Shown here in pieces: positions 1-13,040 of a stretch of 64,000 bases of DNA. Below the pieces are notes generated by a model. The model made no database searches. It had not been told where the DNA came from and saw nothing but the letters and a program-made list of their open reading frames with translations. Every line of letters starts with the position of its first letter. The first letter of the stretch is position 1. Made by a program: the position numbers and the translations under genes. The DNA is from Eopsaltria australis (Eukaryota > Chordata > Aves > Passeriformes > Petroicidae), in the NCBI GenBank assembly GCA_034509425.1, contig JAVTVJ010000142.1, positions 1,742,501-1,806,500 of the forward strand, given 5' to 3'.

Positions 1-2452
1 CACCGCAACAGGTTAGTGGCAGGAATGGCAATTTTTTCATTTTTGTTTACCAGGGATATTTATTTTTAAATTATGAACCCACACCATGCAAGATCAGACC
101 TCTGACTAGTGACCGGTTATGAGTGAACACTGCAACATATATTCTCCTGGAAGTGGTTTAACAAGGAAATCTTATTACGGAGTGGGAAAGCAGAATAGTA
201 CACTGTGTAAGCCTATAGGACACAATAATCTCAGCCACTGATGTGAAAGCTGAAATCAGAGTTACCTTAAAGGTATTAGCCTTAAAGTTTAGTTTACAAC
301 CCCAAGGTTACTACTTTCCTCCAAATAAAATGCTTCAAAACAGTGAGCTTAGTAAAGTAGCTTAAATGAATAAATAAAACTCCAGTTTTCTGTGGAGCAA
401 ATATGCTGCCAGTGTTACATAAGTAAGATGAGGTCTCTCCTGTCATGCCCAATTCCAGATGATAGCTGCAAACAAAGGACTACTGGAAGAGTAACCCAAG
501 CAAAACACCAAAGACAAATTAGGAGTGAATAGTACCATGTGGTCTCCACCGGTGATGACATGAATGATGGATATGAAAAGCTTCCGAAAGGTTTGTCGTG
601 AGCTGACACTGACAGCTAAAAAACTGCTGGAGACTTGAAAGTAGTCTGTTGTACTGAAAAAGTACTGAAAAAGAGAGTGAGAATTTTTAGTGCAGGATGC
701 GAGACGTGCTACCTTGAAAGTATTAAAAATCCAACTATCACAGCGTGTGGTCCTCCTGCATATGAAATTAAGTATTGTTACAGTAACCACTACCTCTAGG
801 AATGCATTAATTTGGAGGCATCACTAAAATACTAGTATCGTACAAAAAGAGGCTTATTCTACTAGGATTTTCTGCTGAATATATATCTTCAAGGAGATTC
901 TAGAAGACTATGATCTCTGCATGAGTAATTTCCTATGGTAGCTTCAAACACCATGATGCCATAGGTCACCATGCGATTGCACTTCTAAGAGTAAAGGGAT
1001 GTATGATAGCATAAATATCCCAGGAGCAATTTATGTTTATCAGAATCCTGTTTCAGTGAGGACCAAAGACTAGGTAGGTGAGATCAATTAAAGGCACTCA
1101 GTAGGAAAGGAATCTGGTGGAAAAGTTAGATTAACTATGCCGGAAACTGCCTCCACGTTTTCTCAGAGCCTCTGAGGAGAACAGAGGTTAGAAACTGTGA
1201 ATCGTACACTCACTTGACTTAACAGGAACAGCCCTAAAGGCAAAGAGAAAAAGTAATATGTGGTCTTAAACTATGCTAACATGCTCTCCAAGGATGAGGA
1301 CTATTTTTACAGATGTGTGCAAGTGAGACGCTGGATTGTGCTGAAACCAAGCAGTATTTCTGTGAGACAACCTATATCAGATTTCCCCCAATGACTCAGG
1401 TAGCTGTGCGAGTCATGGTAAATTTTAACGTACCAGAGAAGGGGCTGATTAAATAATCACTTTGGGCATCTTCAATTACACTTGTGAAAAATGCCCAGTG
1501 GAGAGTTGTGGCTGTGAGAGCTTTAATTTGTAGAGAGTTCAGAGAAGCTCCCCACTTTCACAAAGTAGATGTCAGACACGAATATATCCATAGTTCGGAT
1601 TTGATTCCTGGCTATCATTTTAATAAAGTAGCACCTAAGGGTCCAAGTAAAGCTGCTTTTTCTGGTCTACTGTGGATTGTCCCAAGGGTTTAGAATGCCC
1701 TTTTGTTCATGAATGTAGCTGTGTCATCTGATAAGATGATAAAGTTAAGTGAAAAAGGAAATACTTTCCTTCTTGTTGAAGGAAGGGAAATAAACAAGGA
1801 AGGAAAATTAAATTATTCAGTGTTTTTTGAGGCTTTTTTTGGTTTTTTTTTTTAAGAGTTACAATTAAGCTTGCAGGAAGCCTTTATCACCTTTCCAGTA
1901 AATATGACAGGTGCAAGCAGCTGAAATTTCAAGTCTAAAAACTCATTATTACGAATTACTGGAAAATCCCTGTTAAGCTGGAAAAATATTACTGTTTGTA
2001 GGCATGATGATTTGAGGTACTCTAACAGTTTACTTTCTGACTCATTTGTTAGATAATAAGAGTGTTTCTTGCACTCACTTGACTTCACATATCTGTCCAT
2101 CTAAGGAAGATAAGTGGTTAAATCAGATCTTGGCAAAACAGCTTAAAATACTTCCTTTTTTAGAAAGCCGGCTGGAACTTAAATAAGGGAAAGTCTACAG
2201 CAATATTATAAAGTGAGAAAGAGTCTGAAAAGAGGTCTGAGGAGAGCCTAAAGGAAGTAACAACTGGGATTCCCTGGGGAAAGTTTTAATAGATATGGAG
2301 AGATATGAGTTGCTTAGTTTTCAGTGGAATGAGCTACGTGTAGTTATAATACCATGTTGTTAGGATGTTGTTTGCCCAGCTTTACCGGCTCAGCATGAGT
2401 AGCTGGATTAGCTGCAGCCTCGGGCCCATAGCTCTGAACTTTCACCTAGAGA
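1..2452. other. Unique A+T-rich non-coding DNA
   Basis: No exon, RNA gene or recognisable repeat is visible here. Open frames are short, overlap on opposite strands and show no domain. A T-rich run near 1835-1855 (T8-GG-T12 style) is the only simple-sequence tract. The last 60 bases before the LTR fragment are slightly richer in G+C but match nothing I know. Confidence 0.6.
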
Positions 2453-2640
2453 TGGTTTTGCCTGGCATGAAGTTAATTTTCTGAGTAATTTTCCGAGTAG
2501 CTGGTACAATGCTGTTTTCTCTTTAGTACAATAACATCGATAACACACTGATGTTTTGATTGTTGCTAGGTAATGGTTATCTTAAGTCTAGGACTTTTTT
2601 AGTTTTCTGTGCTCTGCCAGAGAGCAGGGGCATCAGAAAT
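2453..2640 (+). mobile_element. Avian ERVL-type LTR fragment
   Basis: The segment opens with TGGTTTTGCCTGGCATGAAG followed by TTAATTTTC, then has a GTAGCTGGTACAATGCTGT word, a GATAACACACTGATGTTTT word at about 2539 and GTTGCTAGGTAATGGTTAT. This order of words is characteristic of the 5' (U3) part of LTRs of class III (ERVL-like) endogenous retroviruses in birds, as I recall them. The similarity fades near the CTCTGCCAGAGAGC word at about 2612-2630, so only the first part of an LTR is present. No internal retroviral sequence follows. It is an old broken copy with no coding capacity. The subfamily cannot be assigned by eye. Confidence 0.7.
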
Positions 2641-5600
2641 GCAAATGAGAAGAGAGAGACTACAGAAGATTATAGCAGCCAGCAGAAGCTGCAACTCCTC
2701 AAGATAAGAACAGCCTACCTGCACAGACATAGTTACTGTGCATACATACATGGCAAGCTTTACTTTGTACAGCAACACAAAGTTCACCAGACATTCAGGC
2801 TAAAAAAGGTGTTACTAACAATGGAAAATGTACGTTATAGCAATGTAGCTGATGAGTCACTGCTGTTGAGGTCCATATCCTTCTGCCAACAAGCTTTACT
2901 TCCCAAAAGACATGAAGAACAATATTAAACAAGAAATAGAAGCAGGCCCTGGGCCAATTGTATTGTTCTCTGTACAAGTATATGAGCAAATATGACAAGA
3001 ATGTAAACAGAAGTTTATTTGACAGCTCATAGCATTTGAAGAACATTGGGTATCCTATTAAAATTCATCCCATTAGATTAAAAAACATAATTAACCATCT
3101 GCAATCTGGGTGTTACAAACAGAATCACATGAAGACCTGATGTTTGTTAAGGCAAAGAGGTATTGTTGTTTACTTCTTAACTCACTGTTTTAAGGTCTAT
3201 TAGCTAACAGGTGTTGTCATTAAAAAATACTAAACTTATTAAAAAAAATCCAAAACACACACACACAGAAGAAATCCACAGGATAAAAACCTCCACAACT
3301 ACAGAAAACAAGCTGCTTATCTATCTTTCAATGTCTGGCAATACATACATGTCGGCAATGTATTTATTGCATGAGGAATATTCCTTTTGAACTTTTTTTA
3401 AAACAATAATGAAGACCTAGTGGTTCAGTCTCTATCAATATTTAAATTATATTAAAGTCCACATCTGTGGGGTAAAAATTCTAAAATTCAAACCAAGTGA
3501 CTAGGAGAATTCACATTCAGTAAGTGCAAGAAAAAGATAAAAAAGTTTTTAGAAGTGTTGTGTCTGACACAGGTCCCTCTGACAGGTCTAGGCATATAGC
3601 ATGTAAAATCTAAAAGCTGCTGGAGTATAGCTAAATGCTGTTATCCAAGCTGTCATAACTGTAGTGCAGTTTAAAGATATTTCTTGACAAGAAAATTGAG
3701 AAAGCTGTCTGGCTAGTAAATCGAAACCTTCCTCCTCTTTCAGTGGCCAATGAACAGATGCAGTTTAGGTCACAGATGGTGTTTTTCACCTTTTGGTCTC
3801 CATGCACATTTTCAACACAAGTACTTGCTTTCTTTATCACTAGGAGTGAAAAGTACCACTATCCACAAACCACTGTTATTTCAGAAGGCAAAAAGATGCT
3901 GAGCAGATACAGTTCAGAAGTGCAGGGTGTTTTGTAATGATCTCATAATTTAAGATGGTAGTGCATTTTACTGTGGAGTATGTTATTTTATGGTTATGTT
4001 CCCTTGGGGAGACTTAAGAGAAGCAGAAATACCATCAAAAACAAAAGGTATATTGAGATGAACGCAAAAAAATAAAAAGGCACAATATGTAAGCATTTGT
4101 TGGTTTGAGAGTCTAAGTTAAAGTTTCCAAATGGGTTCAACATTTCACTTATAGTGGCTGCTTATATCTCTTATTTCCTTTACAACCCACAAGATTTTAG
4201 CTTTTTTCCTGTGCTCCCTGCAAGGGGTCTCTGCTTAGCACAGTTGTCTGTCAGAAGTGTCAGAAAAGCCTGCTCTGGCCGGCATCCTTCCCTGGACAAG
4301 GGTCTCGATGGGCCTTTCCAGGATCTCTTCAATCAGGGCAGCACAGAGCCAGCATCAAACTCCAAAGGCTGTCTCTGGTCTCCTAAATGTGTGTTTTCAA
4401 AGATTTAAAAATCTGGATTTAGTATCAAGAAATGTTCATCACTGTGACACTGTTTTCATAAAAGCATGTCTTCAGAATGCTTAATTTAAATGGATTTGCC
4501 ACTTCTTCCTTTATTTTACTTTTCCAGATCAGTGCTCACTGGTGAAGTTGAACAAATTAATTTTCATTCTTATTCAAAAGAGCAACTGGTTGAGGACGTG
4601 TCATTTAAACCAAAAAATGTTTTGGGCAAACTTTTTATAAGGTGTCCAAGTGAAAATGCATAAAGAAACCTTGAGAAAATCAGAAGTTGATAGCTATACA
4701 TGAGACCAGTGGGATTCTGTAACAGTCTGTTGAAGCAAATGCTTAATTTTTTGCAAAAGTGATCACAGACTCAGGGGAGATCAACAAATTTATGAAAAGA
4801 TTTTTCGTTAACAGCTGAGTTCAGTGACTTGACAAATATTTTCTGAACCTGTACTCCTTTAAGAGAGAAAATCTTGCTAGACGAAGTGTCAATTTAAATT
4901 TAAACAAATCTAGAACAAATTTCATTAACTAAGCATCTCATTCTATGCAAGGAATTAATTAAAACTATTTTCATTAAAAGCAATTTCAGTAAGGCAACAA
5001 ATCTTGCAAAGTAAGAGGAGAATAAAGATCACTGATGAGCTATCAGGTGCAGCTTACTCCCAATTCAAAACTAGAAAGGAATTAAATAAGAAGAGAAAAC
5101 CAAAGTATTCGTTATACCAGACTGAAAGATATTCACTTTTGAAAACACTCTTGGTTCTGATTCTTCTTTTTATAGTAGCTTACGCACATTCATTTTTTAA
5201 CTAAACTTGTACATTTTAGTCTGTATTAGTATACTGTACATTTCCATGAAAAACGGGAGTTTTCTTCTGAACATAGAGAAAAATTCTTCTTTGGATGTTT
5301 TGTTCATCATATTTCAGATAGCCAATACATGGATCGTAAATAGTTTAAGTACAAAGAGTGAATACCCTGGAAGATGAAAAGATGAACTGTGTCAGAATTC
5401 TTTTCTTAGTTTTATCACCAACATCCTGCATGAATTCTTGACCAAATGCTCCAGAACTTTATAGACAAATCTTTAATAACTACAAACTGGATCCCTAGAA
5501 ACAATTACTGGGCTCATGTATGCAGTCAGATTACTTCATTCTAGTCTCTGCAGAATTAGAAACAAGTAATTTACTTCCAGATCTTCAAAGAACTTTTGAC

Positions 5601-6431
5601 ACTTAAGTTCCATAAAAATCAATTAATAACACCAAGACTAAAATAAGTAGTTGCTTACTGGCAATTTTGAGATAAATCCTTAATCACATACTCAGACATT
5701 TTAAAAACCTAATAAATTAAGGCATTAGAATAATTTTTAAAAATACTGAAAAACAGTTAATTTTCCAGTGCCCTAGAGAAAGGTAAAGAAAATTATATAT
5801 GCAGTACTATGATAAATAAGGATTATTTCAGGATCAATATATAAATAAAATTTATGTTACGGGGGTTCCATTAATTATCGTTCATTGTTCTTTTCTGAAT
5901 GATATGTTCATTGACCTTAGAAACAAATGTTTCAATAACTCTGAAGGTTCATATTCAAAATATTAATATATTTCCATCCTGTTTCTAAATCTGTTCATTT
6001 CAATACGTGCTATTCTTACAGTATTTTAGCTGACCTTAAGAATCTTTCACCCTGCTTTAAGTAGATGCAACAGGATACCATAAATCATAAAACAGTATAA
6101 AACTTTAGTATTTGCTGTAAGTTAGAACTATGATTTTCTTCATACTTCTTAGCAGGAAGAATTTTTACAATTGATTTCATGATAATTGAGTTTAAAAAGC
6201 AGAATGCAATTTAATGGAATTTAAAATGCTGCACTTACTGGAATACTTTATTCGTCAGAAGGTCTAGGGGTTTAGAATTGACTAATAGACAGTGATGATG
6301 ATAAATCAATGTAGCAGAGTTAATTTCTTAGAGTTGAATTGGATTTAGTCACTCAACCCTCAGAATAATGGAATTGCATGGCAAAATTCCCCCGCTTCTC
6401 AGAGAATTTAGGGATAAGGGACCTCAGCTAA
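2641..6431. other. Unique A+T-rich non-coding DNA
   Basis: No gene or repeat recognised. A short (CA)5-like tract lies near 3255-3267. A moderately G+C-richer patch at about 4205-4390 (with two overlapping open frames of 75-84 codons) has no recognisable domain and is surrounded by A+T-rich DNA. The remainder is low in CpG and dense in stops in all frames. Confidence 0.55.
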
Positions 6432-6466
6432 TTTTTTTTTCTTTTTTTTTTTCTTGAGAGAGAGAG
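6432..6466. repeat. T-tract followed by (GA)n
   Basis: A T9-C-T11-C-TT run passes directly into GAGAGAGAGAG. On the minus strand this is a (TC)n then poly(A)-like tract. It is a simple-sequence tract. No retroelement body is recognisable on either side, so I do not call it a retroposon tail. Confidence 0.75.
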
Positions 6467-8374
6467 CCTTTATAATGGTATTGAAAAAATAAACCTGTGT
6501 AAGTCATAGCAGTTTAATTCATCATCTTCCTTTTCCATTGAAATTTCAGTTAAAATCACAGTTTTAATTCTAATCACAGAATTAATTTCTCTTACTGGAC
6601 AATCTAAAAGTATATGTGACTAGCAAGTGTATGAACTTCAGCATACATCTAGAGAGAAGTTGTAAACAGTAAACTAGCTGCTTCCCTAAAAAAATTCCCA
6701 AGAATTCCCAGGGTAAAATAGTTCAAATACTTCAAAAACCAATTGCTGCTAGTAATAATTTCATTTTGGTCTTGTGTGTAGTTTGCATCAGTGAATCAAA
6801 AAAATATCATTATGTGTCTTGTCTCACAGTAGAAACTAAATTAAAATTGAGCCTTAACATCTCATTATAATGTTTCTTAAACTCCCTGTGTGTAGAAATA
6901 TGCCTGTTTTACACTCCAAGTTTACATTTTTCTGTCTAATTAGAACCATGAATCCTAGCAGTCATTTGCACTGTCAGAGCTACTTGAGCTATGCTTTGCT
7001 ATTTCTATTTACATTGGTTAAAGACTTTCATAATAGAAGTCCAGGAAAGCCAAAATAATCCCTTCAGTACTAGCCCCAATCTACATGGCCTTTGACCAGC
7101 CAGAACAGCAGAGGAGAGTGCAGGAAATTCTGCCAAGTATGATTCAGTGGTACTCTTTTGGAGGGTTACTTTATGTAAAAGTGAAGCACAAGGGTGTATA
7201 ATATCCACCTTCTATGGACAGCTACAAGAGCCACGGTAGACGAGAAGCGGACAGCTGCTTTAGCTGAACAAGAAACCCACATGGGTGTTTAGATCATTTA
7301 AGGTCTCCATGCAAACCTCCACCATGTGAACTGCATTTTTACGCAGCCATGTGCACCCAGTGGGAACCATTTCCATGTTACAAGGACTGTAATGTTTCAG
7401 GTTGTCAAGTCATGCATATATTAAGTTATGTGGGAGGTTTGTATAATATTTTTGTTTAAAAGTTACAAACTTAACTACAATGGATTTGTTAGTGATGGTA
7501 CAATTATTCCCTTTTGTAAGCATGCCTGTGAACTTCATATTAAAACTTTTCTGGAGAGCATTTTTTAATGTACTTTATAAATTAATAGAGCCAGAAACAT
7601 TTCTACATTGTAATGGGAAACGCATCCGTTCCCTAATCCCAAAACTGAATTTCACAGGTCAGTGTTTCCTTCTTTTATCTTAATTTAAAATACTGTAATA
7701 AACAAATGTAAATAATTAAGCACATGTACCGAACACCCTTTAACCTCAGATACTACCAGTCAAAATTCTTTTGTATTGTATTTGTATTTTTTTATTTTGT
7801 ATTTGTATTGTCATTTGTATTTCTATTTCTTCATCCCTAGTATTTATACTTGAAACTGCATTCCTTCACATTTGACAGGCAGATTATAAAGATGACTGTC
7901 TTTATCCAGCACTTTTTATATGCCTCCAATTATGATTTAGTTACCTTTATTCCTCCTCTTCTCTTCATAGCCTAGAACCACAGCCTGGTAATCAATGCTT
8001 TAGAATAAGCCATCAGCTTCCATTATGAGACATTCTTACAACTGCACCAGTGTTGGCATACTCTTAAACGCTAGTTTGCAAGGAAATGTTGCAACAGATA
8101 CAAGAAATTAATATGCCTTCATACCCTACTAAGAAACATAAAGCTCAAATATTGTATTTCACCCATTTGTGTTCAGGAAATGAGAAGCATCAGTGCATCA
8201 CGCCCATATGTAATTGTGCACAGCATCCATTATCGTTCCCCCACAGACAAATCTTAATAAAACACACACCATCATTCAAGAGTTCCCATGTCACCTGTCC
8301 ATGACATTTCTAGAGTTCAACTACCCCTGCCACATTACATTCCTGCTGCCAAGGATATTTAATTCCAGTTACTT
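6467..8374. other. Unique non-coding DNA
   Basis: Nothing recognised. An open run without a known domain ends at the stop near 7199 on the plus strand. It is too short and has no homologous family I can name. A repeated TTTGTATT word occurs at about 7770-7825, which is a minor low-complexity patch. Confidence 0.55.
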
Positions 8375-8403
8375 GGGAGGGTAGGGGAAGGGGTGGGGAG
8401 GGG
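8375..8403 (+). other. Potential G-quadruplex G-run cluster
   Basis: Six G-runs of three or four occur within 29 bases, separated by loops of one or two bases: GGG-A-GGG-TA-GGGG-AA-GGGG-T-GGGG-A-GGGG. This more than satisfies the usual four-run, short-loop quadruplex pattern. The surrounding sequence is A+T-rich, so the tract stands out sharply. No gene or repeat explains it. Confidence 0.75.
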
Positions 8404-9051
8404 AATAATAGTTTACAAATAATCCCTTACTAAAAACACCCAATGTGGTTGAAGTTCTTTTCTTCTAGGTGGTGGAAAAATTTTCCTTTAAAAATAGAGT
8501 ATATTACACATAATAGGCTTTTTTCTACCTTTTTGTGTCCATCAGCCAAAGAGGGACTGCAGTTTGTTGAAGCAGGCTGGTTAATGTTCTGCTGTCATTA
8601 AAAGAAGCATAACAGTATGATTGTACATTTGGAAAAACCACAGGCACCTTTGATATCATTTTCAAAGTGGAAGCTCTGAAATTGCTGGATTCCATCATTA
8701 CTACAGCTACTGACACTGAAAATTTGTTAAAGTTACGTATGTGGATGAATTCATCCAACATAAAATTTCAATAATTCATGATGCAGTACCTGCTACTAAT
8801 ACAGAACCACTTCAACTGCTCAAAAAAGCATTTCAGATTCTAGGGAAGATGTGAAGCATTTTGAAAATTTTATTCCTTGGCAAGAATAAATTTTCACCTC
8901 AGTCAGGACTGGCAGCTGTAATTCTTATTCCTCAAAGGCAGAAGCAGTGGCATAATCTCCCTGAAGCAAGGAGGAAGAGAAATGGACATTAGCATATGCA
9001 CATGTTTCATAAGAAGCTTTGCATGGGAAACTATGATTTTGCCTTTTTGTC
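8404..9051. other. Unique non-coding DNA before LTR
   Basis: No gene, RNA or repeat recognised. The short open frame on the minus strand at 8525-8761 has no domain and is taken as chance. Confidence 0.5.
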
Positions 9052-9522
9052 TGTACTGGTTCCAGCCAGGACAGTGTTAATTTTTTGCCATAGCTGAGAC
9101 CAGGACTCTAATACCTAACACCTAATTAAATACCAGCTCATGTCATTGCCGGGGTGGCAGAAAAGGAATCTCTCTCTCTCCCTTCCAAAACTGTTCCTTC
9201 TGACTGAATAAACCAGTCAGAGTGGGGGAGCCATCCCATGTGGTTTTTTGTCCTGGGATCCCAGACTGTGCTGAGCATTTTTGTATGTGAATCACTCTCT
9301 TTTGTATACTTTTGTTATTCTATTTGTTTTCTTATCTCATTGTTGTTTCCAGTAATTTTTTCTTATCTCAACTCATGCTCTTCATGGTTTTTGCCTCAAA
9401 TTCTCACTTCCATCCCACCCACCACCACAGCAGGGAGGGGGAGGGGAAGCGGGAGAGAGACAGCATACGGTGTGGGAGTGTTTGTGGTAGCACTGAGCTG
9501 GGGAACACCATTAAACCACAAC
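9052..9522 (+). mobile_element. Solo-LTR-like element, avian ERVL-related
   Basis: It starts TGTACTGGTTCCAGCC, then AGGACAGTGTTAATTTTTTG, which parallels the avian LTR opening 'ctggttt(t)ggctgggatagagttaat'. Further along are a TC-rich stretch, a T-rich segment with TTATCTCAACTCATG (parallel to the LTR word for 'tttatctcaacccatgag'), a block of CACCACAGCAGGGAGGGG at about 9423-9440 and the close CATTAAACCACAAC, the usual 3' end of these LTRs. Length (about 470 bp) fits an LTR. No second LTR is visible, so it looks like a solo LTR. I see no clear target-site duplication. The open frames across it are incidental. Confidence 0.75.
9433..9453 (+). other. G-run cluster inside the LTR
   Basis: Four G-runs lie in 21 bases: GGG-A-GGGGG-A-GGGG-AAGC-GGG. 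They meet the four-run quadruplex pattern. The position is in the 3' third of the LTR, where many avian ERVL LTRs carry a G-rich or C-rich block. Confidence 0.6.
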
Positions 9523-12500
9523 TGTGAGAGAGAATCAAATCCTGGAGGGGTTGGTCATGCTTGGTGCCCGTCAGAAAAGGTGATAACAAACAGTAGTCTA
9601 GATGATCTGAAAGCTCAAGATAATAATCAGCTGTGTCAAAGTTTGTCAGGTTTGACACTTCTCTTATCAAGCGTGAAGCATACAAGCACATTTATCCTGG
9701 AATACACACGAGTTTATTCATGCTGATGAACTCACAAAGGTACAAGATGTATACATCAGCAATAATAAATGGGTCAGCATAATAAAATTCTTAGTACTGC
9801 CAGGGCAACATAATGATGATGCAATATGTAAATACATTACAATTATACTAAATTATCCTGCCGTACATTTTTGTTGCTCTTCACAGAAAACATTAAAGAG
9901 AAAGAAAATGTACAAGATATATACTTTTCAATTAATAAATTTAAAATTTCTTTTCTTCAATGTATAACCATGCCGTATATAGCAAGACCAAATATCATGG
10001 AATACTAATATAACCTTCACATGCTCACTAAGCTTTATTGTTTTTCTGTATTTAAGTTCATTTTCAGTTGTGATGAACACATGCATTCTTCTGCTCATTT
10101 TTCTCTACTGCTGTTTCACAGTAGAATTTCTAGTTATTGATATATGCAATGTAAAATAATTACCAATACTGATATTTGACTTCTTTTGCTTGATTTCAAA
10201 TTCGTTAAATGTTTATCTAATCTATCGAACAGCCTACTATTCAACCTTGTCATTTTTCTTTAAAAAACCGTAAACCTTACCGGTTTTCCTTAAAAAAGGA
10301 GTTTAGATAAAAGATAGGTAAAAAAATAGGTTCATTTATTTTTCTATATTTACAGAAAAGTCCAGATTCTGAGGTATATTTACACAAAGACAATCAGTAC
10401 AATTCACAACTGAAGTCCTGTTAAATAGCAATTATTTTAATGCAAATGTATTATCAAAACTAATTTTGGCAGCTGTCACTGAAAACGTACCCTTTATTAA
10501 ATACTAGCTTTGAGAACGGTAGCTTACAAACTTAGATGAAGATTGAGGTGATTTGTAAACAAAATTTTTCCAGATTGTGAAGAAAGACCGACTACACCCA
10601 GAGAAAAAAACATCATTTGAACAATGCTCAATAAGAACAATTGCATTATGTTGAAGACAAAACTTATTTAAAGTCCCAGTTCAGACACCACCCTTGACAC
10701 TGTTGTGTGCCCCAGTTTTTCAACTCAGTGTTCATTTAAGGATTAGAAACAGTTTCTGGAGGAATTTTTGTATTTCTTCGTATTCAAATATATTCAATTT
10801 ATTTTGTTTTCCTGCATGCCTATGTGGATTCTTCATGGACCATAGTTTCATTATACATCACATAGACATTAAAGATCAAAAACTTGATTTGGGACACCCT
10901 GGAGGCACAGTTATAACACAAATAATGCACCTGGCCTTGTTCAGAGTGTTTTTGTCACATTTTTCTAACAATGAACACTGGAAATGTTTACAATTATCAC
11001 ACATCCTTTTAGCAACACATTTTCTTAATGAGAGAAGAAAATGCATTTACCTTTTTGGCTTGTCTTTGCTTTCCTTTTTTTTTTAATTTTAATGGTTTAG
11101 GTCTTAAATCGACCAATTCTAGTAAACACAAGTTTAAGCTGGTAGTTTGCTGTTCACCATTTCAGGTGACTTTTCTGAAGTTTTGAGTGCTGGGATTTTT
11201 TTTCCCCATTTCATCAGTCAACACAGCAATCCAGATAAATTGCTCAAATACCAAATACACAAACAAATTTAGATATCAGCTGCCCACTTTCAGAACTGGA
11301 GCTTTTAGTAACCATACCTCACATGAAATATTAAGGAGTCAAGAATATTGTAAATTATTTTGCCTTTCATTCAGAAGTATAATTTCAGTTCCCTTTCAAA
11401 TACAAAAGCCAAAAATATTGTCACCCCTGGTTTGGGTTTGGCTTTCTCCTTCAGACATATGAGACTTTTGCTAGTCATGGAAAATATGCCATAATACTTT
11501 AGAGAAAATGTTTTGCATTTCAAGAATTCCGATCTAATAGTGCTATTTTGTAGTTAAAACTGTACACATCTCAACACTAAAAATGTCAACAACATGCTAC
11601 ACAGAATACAACTATGGATACACTCTCAGAAAATGTTTATTTTACTCTGTTTCCAAATTTCTAAAAAAGTATTTTGATGTCATAATGTCTGTCTTCCCAT
11701 CTTCAGCTTAGAATTTCATCTTATTCAATTTTTATCCCATCTCACCAATTCAAAGGTAAAATATATTCTCAGAAACAATAATATTCCCACAAGTTTTCAT
11801 GATAATTCTATGACTATGAGGGAAGATGATCAAATTAATTCTTTCACATGGAAAAAGACTGACAGAACTCTGATATTATGCACCACATCAGCTGCCTGGT
11901 CAAGAAGTGTGAACCCAGTTGGTGATCATTTAACATGTATGCAGCTCAATATTATACCCCTTGTCCACAAATATTAACATTACAGCACCAAGGATGGAAA
12001 GTATTTAGATCTATAAAAAGAGGCCATCATCAGCTGTACAGCTCTTCAAACAAACTTATTCAGTGCTTACTCCTATACTTAAAAATATTTAACTTTTCCT
12101 GTCAGAACTGTAGATTTAATATAATATTAAAAAAGACATTTGCTGATACCTTGATATTTTTATGTTGCAGCCAGCTGAGAGTTTGCTGATAAAGCTGAAA
12201 GTGCCAGTTACTCCGTGATGGCATAAAGTAATAAATGCAGCACATTACACTGGGTGTAGAAGGTGATTGATAATTACTTGCCATCATGTTGTGTAAGTTT
12301 CCAAATCAGTGATTTTGGACAGATACATAAGTGATTCAGCATTCATATTCACGTACCATGAAATCCCTGTAACCCTTGAAGTTCACAGACCCCCAGATTT
12401 TCAATAATACTCTTATTTATTTTGTTCAGAAGTTATTTTGTAGCAGCCAGGGGAATGATATAATTCCAGTCTTTCTAAAAATACTATGATATAGCTGCTT

Positions 12501-13040
12501 CCTGAGCACCTTTGAATTTCCTATTTCACCAAACTGGTTGCTGCAACTGTCACTTAATAATAAACTCTCTCTGTTATTTGATAGTAATGGAAGTCATTGA
12601 TTCCATTGAGGAACATTGATGTGCAAAGAAGGGTCAGATTTTAGACATTATCCTAGTAAAATAACTCTAGAAATAAAAGGGTAGAGGTAGGAAAAAAACT
12701 ACGCAAGCATCACTGCAGAAAAGAGTTCCACCAATATGCCTGTCAACATTAATATTTGCTACACGAGTAATTTTCCTATGACAATGAAGTTGGTGTTTTG
12801 CAGCTATGCATGTATCCGGGGAGTATTTGCATTCTAACCTGTGCAATGTTGGAAAAGAAAGCCAAAACTATGGAAAACTCTAACTCTCCAGAATGTCTCC
12901 CAGCATTAATTGCATTTAATAGAGACAATGAAAATTCAGTTCAACTGAATAGGAAAAGATGATTTTAACTTTCCCTTGGTATCCAACCAAAATAAAAGAT
13001 TCTTTATATGATCAGTAAGCCACTTGTGGTCTTCATTATT
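9523..13040. other. Unique A+T-rich non-coding DNA
   Basis: Immediately after the LTR (9523-9600) is a short G+C-richer stretch containing TTGGTGCCCGTCAG, which weakly resembles a primer-binding site, but no gag-like reading frame follows. The rest holds no recognised repeat. An open run of 130 codons at 10694-11086 ends in a polypyrimidine-coded Phe run and has no domain. The part near 12160-12300 is listed separately as a possible regulatory element. Confidence 0.5.
12160..12300. promoter_or_regulatory. Possible conserved non-coding element
   Basis: Seen: CAGCTGAG (E-box) near 12172, GATGGCATAAAGTAATAAATG at about 12217-12237 and TGATTGATAATTACTTG at 12264-12280, combining a PBX-like TGATTGAT with a TAATTA homeodomain core. 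Inferred: this density of developmental factor words in otherwise featureless DNA resembles vertebrate non-coding enhancers. No conservation data are available here, so confidence is low. Confidence 0.2.

Noticed and set aside
7039..7201. Protein-like plus-strand reading with ATG at about 7086 and stop near 7199
   Set aside because: The 38-codon stretch looks like plausible protein, but no family is recognised, no splice acceptor is evident and the opposite strand is also open.
9238..9726. 162-codon plus-strand open frame
   Set aside because: It lies across an ERVL-like LTR and its flank. LTRs are non-coding and other frames are also open there.
10694..11086. 130-codon plus-strand open frame
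   Set aside because: No domain or family recognised; rich in F, L, S and H as expected from A+T-rich sequence, and it ends in a polypyrimidine tract.
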